A stretch of 45,818 nucleotides of DNA from an uncultured Bacteroidia bacterium (GTDB lineage: Bacteria; Bacteroidota; Bacteroidia; Bacteroidales; UBA932). Every line of letters starts with the position of its first letter. Within the stretch, counting starts at the first letter, position 1. Below are positions 7,253 through 15,779 of the stretch, piece by piece. The notes beneath the pieces are model-generated. The model was not told the DNA's origin. It saw only the letters and a list, made by a program, of their open reading frames with translations, and ran no database searches. Where the stretch lies: the NCBI GenBank assembly GCA_902797035.1, contig CADBRH010000037.1, positions 1 through 45,818 on the forward strand, in the 5' to 3' direction. A program made the position numbers and the translations under genes.

Positions 7253-8794
7253 TTATTTGACTTCAAGGACCACCACGGAGGCCGGGGGAAGGGTGACCTT
7301 CACCGTCTTGCCGGTGGTCTTGAAGTCCTTGAAAGGAGCGGGGGCAACCTCGACCTTGCCGTCGTAGTCGTTGTGGGACTTCACGGCCTCGATCCCCTTG
7401 CCCTTGCCGACAAGGATCTCGCCGCTTACCGCTTTGGGCTTCAGGGCGTCGAACTCCAGCTCGACGGTCTTCGGCTTATCAACGGAAGGGTTGGCGAGGG
7501 AGATGTGAAGGGCCTCTCCCTTGGAGGCGCTGACGCTGAGTTCGGGGTAGATCCTCCCGGAAGGGGAGACCTGGCCGTCATCAGGGACATCCACAGGCAC
7601 GGACACGGCGTCCTGGTGGACATTGAACATCCTGAACACGTGGTAGGTGGGGGTCAGAACGATCTCGGAGCCTTTAGTCAGGATCATGGACTGAAGCACG
7701 TTGACCATCTGGGCGATGTTTGCCATCTTCAGGCGGGCCGTGTGTTTGTTGAATATATTCAGGGACATGGCGGCGACCATGGCGTCCCTCATCGTGTTCT
7801 GCTGGTAGAGGTGGCCGGGATTGGTGCCGGGCTCCACATCGAACCAGGTCCCCCACTCGTCAAGCAGCAGGTCAATCCGGCCCCGGGGGTCATAAAGGTC
7901 CATGATGGCGATGTGGTTCTTGATGACCTCGTCGATCTCGACCGCTTTCCCCAGCACATTGTAATAGTCGTCGGCGTTGAACTCCGTGGCGGAGCCTTTC
8001 TTGTTCCAGTCAACGGTGTAATAGTGGAGGGAGAGGCCGGAGATGTCGCTTTTGACATTCCTCATGAGGACCTTAGTCCAATTGTAGTCATAGTCCGAGG
8101 CTCCGCTCGCGACCTTGTACAGCCTGTTCCCGTCGTAGTTCCGGCAATAGATGGCGTACCTCTTGTACTGGTCCGAGTAGAACTCCGGGGTCATGTTGCC
8201 CCCGCATCCCCAACTCTCGTTGCCGATGCCGATGTATTTCACTTTCCATGGTTTCTCACGGCCGTTAGCCGCTCTCTTCTCCGCCATGGTGCCTCCCTCG
8301 GCGGTCATGTACTCGACCCATTTGGCGAGCTCCTCGACGCTTCCGGACCCGACATTGCCGGATATGTACGGCTCGATTCCGAGCATCTCGCAGAAGTTGA
8401 GGAACTCGTGGGTGCCGAAGGAGTTATCCTCGACAGTCCCGCCCCAGTTGGAGTTGATCATCTTGGGCCTGTCTTTCAGGGGTCCGATGCCGTCCATCCA
8501 GTGATACTCGTCGGCGAAGCAGCCCCCTGGCCAGCGCAGCACCGGCACCTTGAGGTCCCTGATGGCCTCGACGAGGTCTTTCCTGTAACCGTCGATGTTG
8601 GGGACGGGAGAGTCTTTACCGACCCATATCCCGTCGTATATGCATCTTCCGAGATGCTCGGCGAACTGGCCGTAGATCTCCTTGGGGATTACGGGCTGGC
8701 CGGTGGCGTTCTCATGGACGGCGACTTTCACCTGTCCGGAAAGGGCGGCGCCAGTGAGCAGGGCCGCGATCAATGTGGTCAGAGTTCTTCTCAT
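7253..8794 (-). CDS. Alpha-L-arabinofuranosidase, GH51
   Basis: Secreted glycoside hydrolase of 513 residues that removes terminal arabinofuranose from plant polysaccharides (family knowledge). A signal peptide ends near residue 20 (LTGAALSGQ). The TIM-barrel motifs are [14 protein letters not shown] at 86-99, the acid/base in [11 protein letters not shown] (Glu193) and the nucleophile in LLLDEWGTW (Glu313), followed by a beta-sandwich C-terminus. All key residues are present. The start lies only 4 bp from the rodA stop, so the gene appears appended to the cell-shape operon; the LamG-like gene follows 28 bp later. No SusC/SusD genes are nearby. Confidence 0.95.
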   Translation of the reverse strand: MRRTLTTLIAALLTGAALSGQVKVAVHENATGQPVIPKEIYGQFAEHLGRCIYDGIWVGKDSPVPNIDGYRKDLVEAIRDLKVPVLRWPGGCFADEYHWMDGIGPLKDRPKMINSNWGGTVEDNSFGTHEFLNFCEMLGIEPYISGNVGSGSVEELAKWVEYMTAEGGTMAEKRAANGREKPWKVKYIGIGNESWGCGGNMTPEFYSDQYKRYAIYCRNYDGNRLYKVASGASDYDYNWTKVLMRNVKSDISGLSLHYYTVDWNKKGSATEFNADDYYNVLGKAVEIDEVIKNHIAIMDLYDPRGRIDLLLDEWGTWFDVEPGTNPGHLYQQNTMRDAMVAAMSLNIFNKHTARLKMANIAQMVNVLQSMILTKGSEIVLTPTYHVFRMFNVHQDAVSVPVDVPDDGQVSPSGRIYPELSVSASKGEALHISLANPSVDKPKTVELEFDALKPKAVSGEILVGKGKGIEAVKSHNDYDGKVEVAPAPFKDFKTTGKTVKVTLPPASVVVLEVK

Positions 8795-8798
8795 GGTA

Positions 8799-10247
8799 TC
8801 AGTAGTATTTCTTCTCTTGCCTGTAAAGCGCTATGAATATGAAAATGAGTATGGTGAACGCCCATAGGGACGATCCTCCATAGCTCAGGAGCGGCAGCGG
8901 GATGCCTATGACCGGCATCAGCCCGATGGTCATCCCGATATTGATGAACAGGTGCATGAATATGCAGGACGCCACACAGTACCCGTAGATCCGGGTGAAG
9001 GCCTCCCTGCTCTTCTCCGCGTCGATGATAATCCTCCAGATCATGAACACATACAGCAGGATCACGACCAGGCATCCGAGAAAGCCCCATTCCTCGCCGA
9101 CTGTGCAGAAAATGAAATCGGTGCTTTGCTCCGGGACGAATCCGAAAGTGGTCTGGGTGCCGTTGAGGAACCCCTTGCCTTTGAATCCGCCGGAACCGAT
9201 GGCGATCATGCTCTGGGCCACATTGTAGCCGACCCCGGAAGGGTCTTCCTTCATACCAAGCAGGACCTCTATTCTCTTGCGCTGGTGGTCCTGGAGTATA
9301 TTATTGAAAATGAACTCGGTGGAGAAAATCAACGCTATCCCCGCCAGCAGACCGAGGGCGGCTATCGAGAGATGCTTTCTGCGGTCCTTGTAGCCTTTGA
9401 TTATCAAGCTGATGACGGCTATGAGGCTGACACCCAGCAGGATGTACATCGGCTTTATCCGAGAGAGAAAACCCTCTGGAGTGGCCAGCTTGCCGAACAG
9501 CCACGGCGCCAGGCAGAGAAGCGTCAGGATGGAGAGGTTGATCCAGAAGCGGTAGTCTATCTGTCCAGACCCGACCAATCCGGTGACGGCGATCACTCCC
9601 AGAAGTACAAGCGCCGAGACGTAGGGCGATACGGTCAGGGTGAGGATGAACAGGAGGATGGCGATGATGATGCTGAATATCCACCATCCCGAGAACCCCT
9701 CCCTGTACATGACGAACAGGAACCCGGCGTAAACGAGGGCAGATCCGGTCTCGCTCTCCGCGAGGATCACCAGCATCGGGATTCCTATGACGATGGCGGC
9801 CATAAGGAAGTCCTTGAGTCTCGTGATCTTGAAGTTGGTCTGGCTCAACAGGGCGGCCAGGAGCAGCGAAGTGGTGATCTTGGATATCTCGGCCGGCTGG
9901 AATTTCACCGGGCCGAACTCGAACCATGAGTGGGAGCCTTTGACATCCTTTGACACGAATATGACCACGACCAGCAGGATCAGCACGAAGAGGTACATCG
10001 GCAGGGCCGCGCTTCGCCAGAAACCCGGATTGACGGCGAAAAGAATGACCAGGGCGAGCCCGAGGGCGGTCAGGATCCACACGAACTGCTTACCGCTGCG
10101 GACGCTGAAGTCGAAGATGCTGGACGGCTCGGAAGAGTGGATGGAGGCGTAGATGTTGATCCAGCCGATGATGATGAGAAGCAGGTAAGTGATCACCAGC
10201 TTCCAGTCGATCGACCGTTTCACACCTCTGTCCGAGAAATTGCCCAT
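8799..10247 (-). CDS. rodA: Rod shape-determining protein RodA (SEDS glycosyltransferase)
   Basis: Integral membrane peptidoglycan polymerase of the SEDS family, which works with PBP2 in the elongasome. The 482 residues contain about ten to twelve transmembrane helices. SEDS signatures are visible: [19 protein letters not shown] near residue 110 and [19 protein letters not shown] in the C-terminal third, then [13 protein letters not shown] near the end. It is longer than Gram-negative RodA (about 370 residues); the extra length lies in the middle (roughly residues 195-320), as is common in Bacteroidetes. The start is 2 bp after the mrdA stop. Confidence 0.95.
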   Translation of the reverse strand: MGNFSDRGVKRSIDWKLVITYLLLIIIGWINIYASIHSSEPSSIFDFSVRSGKQFVWILTALGLALVILFAVNPGFWRSAALPMYLFVLILLVVVIFVSKDVKGSHSWFEFGPVKFQPAEISKITTSLLLAALLSQTNFKITRLKDFLMAAIVIGIPMLVILAESETGSALVYAGFLFVMYREGFSGWWIFSIIIAILLFILTLTVSPYVSALVLLGVIAVTGLVGSGQIDYRFWINLSILTLLCLAPWLFGKLATPEGFLSRIKPMYILLGVSLIAVISLIIKGYKDRRKHLSIAALGLLAGIALIFSTEFIFNNILQDHQRKRIEVLLGMKEDPSGVGYNVAQSMIAIGSGGFKGKGFLNGTQTTFGFVPEQSTDFIFCTVGEEWGFLGCLVVILLYVFMIWRIIIDAEKSREAFTRIYGYCVASCIFMHLFINIGMTIGLMPVIGIPLPLLSYGGSSLWAFTILIFIFIALYRQEKKYY

Positions 10248-10249
10248 CC

Positions 10250-12097
10250 CTAGTTGTATGTTTTGACTCTTGACATGAGGTTCCCTTTCATGACCCTTTC
10301 CTCAAGCTCTGGTCTGGTGGTCTCCCCGAGTAGATATTTCTCGATAAGCAGCGAGGCGATCGGGGCGGCCCATGTGGCCCCGAAGCCGGCATTCTCGACA
10401 TAGGCCGCCACGGCGATCTTCGGGTCGTCCATCGGGGCGAAACAGATGAACACGGAATTGTCTGCCCCGCGGGGGTTCTGGGCCGTTCCTGTCTTGCCGC
10501 AGATGTCGAGCCCCTTGACTTCCGCTATCGCCGCGGTGCAACCTGTCCCAGGACCGTTGTTCACGGCTCTCCACATGCCCTTGATCACTTTCTGGAAATT
10601 TGTGGTGTCGACCATGGTGTACTGCCTCTCGTGGTATTTCGGGTCGATCTCCACGCCCTCTGACTCCTTCACGATGTGGGGGATCTTGTACCAGCCCCGG
10701 TTAGCCATGATGGCGGCCAGGTTGGCGATCTGCAGAGGGGTCACACCGACCTCTCCCTGGCCGATCGAGATTGAGATGATCGTGGTGAATTTCCAGCCTC
10801 CCTTGCCGTAGCGCTTGTTGTAAAGCTTTGATGTAGGGAGGGTTCCGCCGAGTTCGGCCGGGAAATCGCTGCCCAGTTTATGACCGAACCCGAAGCTTTG
10901 GACATACTCGTTCCACTTGTCCAGAGCCTCGTCTATTCCCTTGTATTTCTTGTTCTCGAGGATATTCCTGAGGACATAGCAGAAAAAGCCGTTGCAGGAC
11001 ATCATGATGGCCTCCTCGAGCTTCAGCGGCGAGGCGTGGGAGTGACACCCGAGCTTGTGGCTTCCGAAATGGTAGCCTTGGTAGCAGGGATACGCGATGT
11101 CCATGTTGAGGGTGCCTTCCTGAAGGCCGATGAGGCCGTTGACCAGCTTGAACACCGAGCCGGGGGGATACGGGGCCTGCACCGCCCTGTTGAACATCGG
11201 CTTGTGAGGGTCCTTGATGATCTCGTTGTAGTGCTGGCTGATGTCGGCGAGCATGCTTACATCAACTCCCGGGCTGGACACCAGCGAAAGGATCTCGCCG
11301 GTTTTCGGCTCGATCGCGACGAGGCTTCCCACCTTGTCGCGCATCAGCTCCTGCCCGTATTGTTGCAGGTCGGCGTCGATGGTCGTGAATATATCCTTCC
11401 CGGGTATCGCCTCCTTGTCCATCTCTCCCTCTTTGTACGGGCGCTCGATCTGGTTCTTGGAGTTCCTCAGGTAGATGTGATATCCTTTCTCCCCCCGCAG
11501 GTCCTTCTCCCTGGCGGCCTCGATCCCGGTTTTCCCGGCGTAATCGCCAGGCCTGTATTCACCGGGATGGTCCTCGATGTATTTCTGGTCCACCTCCGAG
11601 ACGTAACCCAGAAGGTTTCCGCCGGCGTTGACGGGATAGTCCCGGATGCTCCTGACCTGTCCCCTGAACCCCGGGAAATTGTACTGGAGCTCAGCGAATT
11701 TCATGTACACCTCCGGCTTGATCTGTTTGAGCATGACCATGCTCTGGTAACCGATCTTCTTCTTGTTCCTGGAATACTCGGCCATTTTCTCCCGGATGAA
11801 ATCGGGACTGACGTCCAAGGCCGAGGCCAGCATCAAAGTGTCGAAAGGAGTCACCTCCCGAGGGGTTACAAGAATGTCGTAGGTGACTTTGTTGCTGACT
11901 ATTATCTTCCCGTTGCGGTCGTAGATTATCCCTCTTGTGGGGTAGATGAGGTCATACACCATCGAGTTGTTCGAGGCGTTGATCTTGTACTTGTCCTCGA
12001 GGATCTGTATCTGAAACAGCTTGCCGAGCAGGACAACGGCCACGACCACAAGTCCGATAAGCAGGACCCGGCTCCGGTTGTTACCTTCTGTCGTCAT
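10250..12097 (-). CDS. mrdA: Penicillin-binding protein 2 (peptidoglycan transpeptidase)
   Basis: Class B PBP of 615 residues that crosslinks lateral-wall peptidoglycan together with RodA. It has a single N-terminal membrane anchor (about residues 11-29), then the dimerisation domain (TRGIIYDRNGKIIVSN). In the transpeptidase domain the active-site motif is SVFK at 314-317 (PYPPGSVFKLVNG), the second motif is SCN in MMSCNGFF, and the third is KTG in ICGKTGTAQNP. All catalytic motifs are intact. The start overlaps the mreD 3' end by 17 bp and the stop is 2 bp from rodA, consistent with coupled translation. Confidence 0.96.
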   Translation of the reverse strand: MTTEGNNRSRVLLIGLVVVAVVLLGKLFQIQILEDKYKINASNNSMVYDLIYPTRGIIYDRNGKIIVSNKVTYDILVTPREVTPFDTLMLASALDVSPDFIREKMAEYSRNKKKIGYQSMVMLKQIKPEVYMKFAELQYNFPGFRGQVRSIRDYPVNAGGNLLGYVSEVDQKYIEDHPGEYRPGDYAGKTGIEAAREKDLRGEKGYHIYLRNSKNQIERPYKEGEMDKEAIPGKDIFTTIDADLQQYGQELMRDKVGSLVAIEPKTGEILSLVSSPGVDVSMLADISQHYNEIIKDPHKPMFNRAVQAPYPPGSVFKLVNGLIGLQEGTLNMDIAYPCYQGYHFGSHKLGCHSHASPLKLEEAIMMSCNGFFCYVLRNILENKKYKGIDEALDKWNEYVQSFGFGHKLGSDFPAELGGTLPTSKLYNKRYGKGGWKFTTIISISIGQGEVGVTPLQIANLAAIMANRGWYKIPHIVKESEGVEIDPKYHERQYTMVDTTNFQKVIKGMWRAVNNGPGTGCTAAIAEVKGLDICGKTGTAQNPRGADNSVFICFAPMDDPKIAVAAYVENAGFGATWAAPIASLLIEKYLLGETTRPELEERVMKGNLMSRVKTYN

Positions 12098-12590
12098 AGC
12101 TCAGCAGGTTGATAAGCGGGGCGGAGACGAGATAGCTCGCGGCGAGCGAGATCCCGAACTTTGAAGCGAGGAACCAGAGCGGCCTTGTTCCCGCGCAGTC
12201 CACCGTGATGTAGATGGCGAGGAAGAGGGCGGTCGCGATCAGCGTGGCGAAGGAAACCCGGGCGAAGCCGTATTTCCTTGTGGTGACATTCTCCTTGTGG
12301 TCGAAAGGCTCGGTGCCGAAAATGATGGTGATGAGCCATTTCCTCGCGTAAGCGACGGGAACCAGCGAAAGGGCGTTGATGCCCGCGGCCCCCTCCGCCA
12401 GCAAGTCGACCGCGATACCGGTGGCGAAAGCTATGACCATCGCCCAGACGGTGCTGACCTTTGTCGGGACGCACAAAGCCATCATCGGCAGGATGGTGAT
12501 CATGCAGAGTGGCGAGAAATGGAAATAAGTGGTGAAGATCATCTGCGCCACCACCATCATGAGGTATGTCAAAACGAATGTACGTCTCAT
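12081..12590 (-). CDS. mreD: Rod shape-determining protein MreD
   Basis: Small integral membrane protein (169 residues) of the elongasome. The N-terminal MRRTFVLTYLMMVVAQMIFTTYF helix is followed by four or five further helices. Sequence conservation in MreD is low, so the call rests mainly on the membrane topology, the length and the invariant order mreB-mreC-mreD-mrdA-rodA. It overlaps mreC by 4 bp and mrdA by 17 bp. Confidence 0.85.
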   Translation of the reverse strand: MRRTFVLTYLMMVVAQMIFTTYFHFSPLCMITILPMMALCVPTKVSTVWAMVIAFATGIAVDLLAEGAAGINALSLVPVAYARKWLITIIFGTEPFDHKENVTTRKYGFARVSFATLIATALFLAIYITVDCAGTRPLWFLASKFGISLAASYLVSAPLINLLSYDDRR

Positions 12591-13429
12591 TTCCCGGCCC
12601 CCTTCTCATGGTTTTCCGTGTTCTCGATCTCCGCGATCTCACGGCTTCTGGTGTTCTCGATGATTGTGACGTACTTAAGGGCGCTGTGATCCTGGAACAA
12701 CCTGACCCGGATCTCGTTGGTGGCCCCGTTGATCACCTTGGCCTCTCCGGCCACGCCCAGAGGGATGTCGGGAGGGAAGATGGCGGAATAGCCGCTGGTG
12801 TATATCGTGTCCCCGGGGTTGTACCTGAACTGTAGGGGTATTTCCCTAAGCACTCCCTCGTCTGTCCTGAGGCCGTTCCACGAGAGAGGCCCCACGGCTC
12901 CTGATGAATCGATCCTGGCGCTGATATTCAACTCCTTGTTGAGGAATGATATGGCGAAAGAGTAATGCTTGCTGACGGCGTCGACAATGCCGATGACTCC
13001 CTTTGAGGTGATGATTCCGGAGTTCTCCACTACCCCGTCCTCGCTCCCTTTGTCGAGGATGATGTAGTTGTGCTGCGAATTGGTCCCCGACTTGATGATG
13101 GTGGCGGGAATATATTTGAACCCGTCATCCTTGACGACCGGGCGACGGGAAGGGTCTGACTCCCGCTCCGCCGCCCTGTAATCTCTCACTATCTCCCTCA
13201 GGCGCTCGTTCTCCAAGGCCAGGGAGTCGTTCTGCCCTTTCAATGAGAAATATCCCCGGACAGCCTGGGTGGCGCCCCAGGTTCTCGCCATGAAGCCGTG
13301 GGATATCCTGGCTATCCACAACTTCTGCATGGCGTTGTTGTTGGAGAGCGTCAGCAAGGCGGCGGTCTCAAGGAGGATGAATACCGTGAGTCCGAGAATA
13401 TCGCTTGCCAGTCGTCTCTCCTTGGGCAT
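12587..13429 (-). CDS. mreC: Rod shape-determining protein MreC
   Basis: Periplasmic elongasome scaffold anchored by one N-terminal helix (MPKERRLASDILGLTVFILLETA region, about residues 8-30). It continues with a coiled coil around residues 64-90 (NDSLALENERLREIVRDY) and the two beta-barrel domains, including GSEDGVVENSGIIT and GDTIYTSGYSAIFPPDIPLG. Length 280 residues is normal. The start ATG at 13429 shares one base with the mreB stop (TAATG), which supports this start over the longer open frame to 13477. Confidence 0.92.
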   Translation of the reverse strand: MPKERRLASDILGLTVFILLETAALLTLSNNNAMQKLWIARISHGFMARTWGATQAVRGYFSLKGQNDSLALENERLREIVRDYRAAERESDPSRRPVVKDDGFKYIPATIIKSGTNSQHNYIILDKGSEDGVVENSGIITSKGVIGIVDAVSKHYSFAISFLNKELNISARIDSSGAVGPLSWNGLRTDEGVLREIPLQFRYNPGDTIYTSGYSAIFPPDIPLGVAGEAKVINGATNEIRVRLFQDHSALKYVTIIENTRSREIAEIENTENHEKGAGK

Positions 13430-14451
13430 TATCTCATGAGGAATGAGTAGTTGGAAGTCTTGTTGAGAGCTATGCAAGTTCCTCTGGCGACAGCCCTCAG
13501 CGGGTCGTCGGCCACATGGAACTGGATATTGACCTTCTCGGTGAACCTCTTCGCGAGACCGCGCAGCAGGGCCCCTCCTCCAGAGAGAAATATTCCGTTC
13601 TCGACGATGTCGGAATAAAGCTCTGGGGGAGTCTGCTCAAGGACATGCAGGATCGAGGCCTCAAGTTTGGCCACGGACTTGTCAAGACAGTGGGCGATCT
13701 CCTGGTAGGTGATGGTGGCCTCGACCGGGTGGGCGGTCATGAGGTTCGGGCCTCTCACCACGAAAGGCTCCGGCTCCTCGTCCAGGTCGGTGATCACCGC
13801 TCCGACCGCGATCTTGATCTTCTCGGCAGTGGTCTCTCCGATCCTGATGTTGTGCTGCTGGCGCATATAGTACTGGATGTCCGTGTTGAACACGTCACCG
13901 GCTGTCTGGATGCTGTCCTGCTCCACGATTCCCCCAAGGGAGATCACGGCTATCTCGGCTGTTCCGCCTCCGATGTCCACGACCATATTGCCTTTCGGGG
14001 CCTCCACGTCCAGACCTATTCCCAGCGCCGCGGCCATGGGCTCGTAGATGAGATAGACGTCGCGTCCGCCGGCGTGCTCGCAGGAGTCCCGCACGGCCCT
14101 GATCTCGACTTGGGTACTTCCGGAAGGAATACCGACGACTATTTTGAGGTTCGGGGAGAACAGGGATTTCTTCTTGCTGTTGACCTGCTTGATGAAACCT
14201 TTGATCATCATCTCGGCCGCGTTGAAGTCGGCGATCACGCCGTTCCTCAGAGGGCGGATGGTCCCGATGCCGGGGTTTGTCCTCTCGTTCATCAATTTGG
14301 CCTGCTGGCCTATCGCTATGCACTTCTGTGTGCTGTTGTCAATCGCCACTATGCTCGGCTCGTCCAGCACCTTCTGGTCATTGAGAAAAATGACGGTGTT
14401 GGCCGTTCCGAGGTCCATCGCTATTTCTTGTGTGAGAAATGAAAACGCCAT
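13429..14451 (-). CDS. mreB: Rod shape-determining protein MreB (bacterial actin)
   Basis: Cytoplasmic actin-like ATPase of 340 residues that directs lateral-wall synthesis. The N-terminal phosphate-1 motif is IAMDLGTANTVIF, the phosphate-2 motif is MVVDIGGGTAEIAVISLGG, and the adenosine-binding region is GIFLSGGGALLRGL. The length matches the family. It is first in the mreBCD-mrdA-rodA operon, transcribed leftwards and divergently from ispD. The presence of the full set implies a rod-shaped or elongating cell. Confidence 0.97.
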   Translation of the reverse strand: MAFSFLTQEIAMDLGTANTVIFLNDQKVLDEPSIVAIDNSTQKCIAIGQQAKLMNERTNPGIGTIRPLRNGVIADFNAAEMMIKGFIKQVNSKKKSLFSPNLKIVVGIPSGSTQVEIRAVRDSCEHAGGRDVYLIYEPMAAALGIGLDVEAPKGNMVVDIGGGTAEIAVISLGGIVEQDSIQTAGDVFNTDIQYYMRQQHNIRIGETTAEKIKIAVGAVITDLDEEPEPFVVRGPNLMTAHPVEATITYQEIAHCLDKSVAKLEASILHVLEQTPPELYSDIVENGIFLSGGGALLRGLAKRFTEKVNIQFHVADDPLRAVARGTCIALNKTSNYSFLMR

Positions 14452-14476
14452 ATCAATCCTTAAATATTACAACTCG

Positions 14477-14502
14477 TAAATATACAAAAAAAGTTATATT
14501 CG
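14477..14502. promoter_or_regulatory. Divergent mreB / ispD promoter region
   Basis: The 62-bp AT-rich gap between the divergent starts of mreB (14451) and ispD (14514) holds near-consensus -7 elements: TATATTTA on the minus strand (14484-14477) for mreB, and TATATTCG on the plus strand (14495-14502) for ispD. Each deviates from TAnnTTTG at one position and no good -33 TTG is visible, so these are tentative. Confidence 0.3.
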
Positions 14503-14513
14503 CGAGGATAATT

Positions 14514-15236
14514 ATGAAAGCGGGAGACAAAATATTGATTGTTATGGCCGCCGGTAGCGGGAGCCGTATGGGAGCCGCTTTGCCCAAGCAATTCCTTGAT
14601 CTAGGAGGCAAGCCGGTGCTGAGAAGAACGATTGAGGTTTTCCTCTCCGCGGCGCCTGACATCCGCGTCGTCACAGTCCTTCCGAAAGAGCGTGTCGAGA
14701 CCTGGAAGGAGTACTGCCTCTCCGCGGATTTTCATTGTCCCCAGCTTCTGGTCGAGGGCGGGTTCACTCGCTTCCATTCTGTAAGGAACGCTCTTGAGAG
14801 GGTTCCGGACGGCGCCATAGTCGCCATACACGACGGGGTCAGGCCGCTGGTGTCTCCCGGGCTTGTGAAAGAGATGTTCTCGGAGATGTCCTCCCGTCGT
14901 GTCAGGGCGCTGATACCGGTCCTTCCCTCGATCGACACTCTCAAGCTGATAGACAAGCGGAAAGGGCCGGACGGTCAGGATATTCTCACCGCCTCCGACG
15001 GGGAGATCGACAGGTCGCGTGTCTACCGCGCCCAGACCCCCCAGATGTTCCTCTCGGAGGACATCAAGGAAGCTTACAGCCAGGCGTTCGACACATCTTT
15101 CACCGATGACGCGTCAGTCGCGGCCAAAAAAGGAATACCTCTCTCGTTCTGTGAGGGAGAGAGGTATAATATCAAACTTACTACCAAAGAGGATCTGGAG
15201 ATCGCCAGGATGATTATCTCTTCGTCTCGCCGGTAG
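14514..15236 (+). CDS. ispD: 2-C-methyl-D-erythritol 4-phosphate cytidylyltransferase
   Basis: Cytoplasmic enzyme that couples CTP to methylerythritol phosphate in the non-mevalonate isoprenoid pathway. The 240 residues begin MKAGDKILIVMAAGSGSRMG, the nucleotide-binding Gly-rich motif with its Arg, followed by ALPKQFLDLGGKPVL. Further motifs are IHDGVRPLV and RAQTPQMF. The ATG at 14514 is chosen because the fold starts there; an upstream in-frame ATG at 14439 lies inside mreB. The 3' end overlaps the convergent Lrp/AsnC gene by 23 bp. Confidence 0.95.
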   Translation: MKAGDKILIVMAAGSGSRMGAALPKQFLDLGGKPVLRRTIEVFLSAAPDIRVVTVLPKERVETWKEYCLSADFHCPQLLVEGGFTRFHSVRNALERVPDGAIVAIHDGVRPLVSPGLVKEMFSEMSSRRVRALIPVLPSIDTLKLIDKRKGPDGQDILTASDGEIDRSRVYRAQTPQMFLSEDIKEAYSQAFDTSFTDDASVAAKKGIPLSFCEGERYNIKLTTKEDLEIARMIISSSRR

Positions 15237-15720
15237 TCTGGTAGCTCGTGTTCTTATAATCTTTTACCCAGACCTGGCGCTCTATGGCCTGGTCAAGTGA
15301 GATCATGGTGTCTGTGGACTGGACGAAGGGAATGTTCTGCATGGTGTTTAGCAGGACCTCCATAAGGTGGTCATTGTCAAAACAATACACCTTGACCAAC
15401 AAGGCGGCGCTACCGGTGACGAAATGGCATTCCACAATCTCTGGAATCTTTTTCAGGCACGCCACGACTTCGGGATACTTGTTGGCTTCGGAGAGGGTCA
15501 CGCTGATGAAGGCGCAGACATTGAGTCCCAGAGCCTGAGGTTTGACAAGCAGCCTGGAGCCGGTGATGACCCCGTTGGATTCCAAGCGTTTGACTCTCTG
15601 ATGTATAGCGGCTCCCGAGACTCCGCATTCCCGGGCTATCTCCAGAAAAGGCATTCTGGCATTCTTAACCAGGAATGAGAGTATTTTCTGGTCGATCTGG
15701 TCGATGTGGTAAGTTGCCAT
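15214..15720 (-). CDS. Lrp/AsnC family transcriptional regulator
   Basis: DNA-binding regulator of 168 residues. The N-terminal winged helix-turn-helix covers about residues 5-60 (IDQKILSFLVKNARMPFLEIAR, VSGAAIHQRVKRLESNGVI), and the C-terminal RAM ligand/oligomerisation domain follows (KKIPEIVECHFVTGSAALLVKVY). Family members sense amino acids or related metabolites. The start at 15720 begins the conserved domain and has a well-formed promoter 28 bp upstream. It ends inside the 3' end of the convergent ispD gene (23 bp overlap). Confidence 0.93.
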   Translation of the reverse strand: MATYHIDQIDQKILSFLVKNARMPFLEIARECGVSGAAIHQRVKRLESNGVITGSRLLVKPQALGLNVCAFISVTLSEANKYPEVVACLKKIPEIVECHFVTGSAALLVKVYCFDNDHLMEVLLNTMQNIPFVQSTDTMISLDQAIERQVWVKDYKNTSYQTTGETKR

Positions 15721-15747
15721 CGCTTTCAAATTATAACTGGACAATGG

Positions 15748-15777
15748 CAAATTTAACCAAATAAATTGAAAAATCAA
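15748..15777 (-). promoter_or_regulatory. Promoter of the Lrp/AsnC gene (TTG-N19-TAAATTTG)
   Basis: On the minus strand a TTG (15777-15775) is followed after 19 bp by TAAATTTG (15755-15748), a textbook Bacteroidetes -33/-7 pair. The predicted start site is near 15741, about 20 nt before the ATG. The -33 box begins only 3 bp after the topA stop, so the regulator has its own promoter behind topA. Confidence 0.7.
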
Positions 15778-15779
15778 GA

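Noticed and set aside
7373-8836. Long open frame (487 codons) opposite the GH51 gene
   Set aside because: It is antisense to a gene with intact catalytic motifs, is low in complexity (Gly/Asp/Val-rich), and matches no family. GC-rich codon bias explains it.
10880-12112. 410-codon open frame opposite mrdA
   Set aside because: Same reason; no recognisable domain and fully covered by mrdA.
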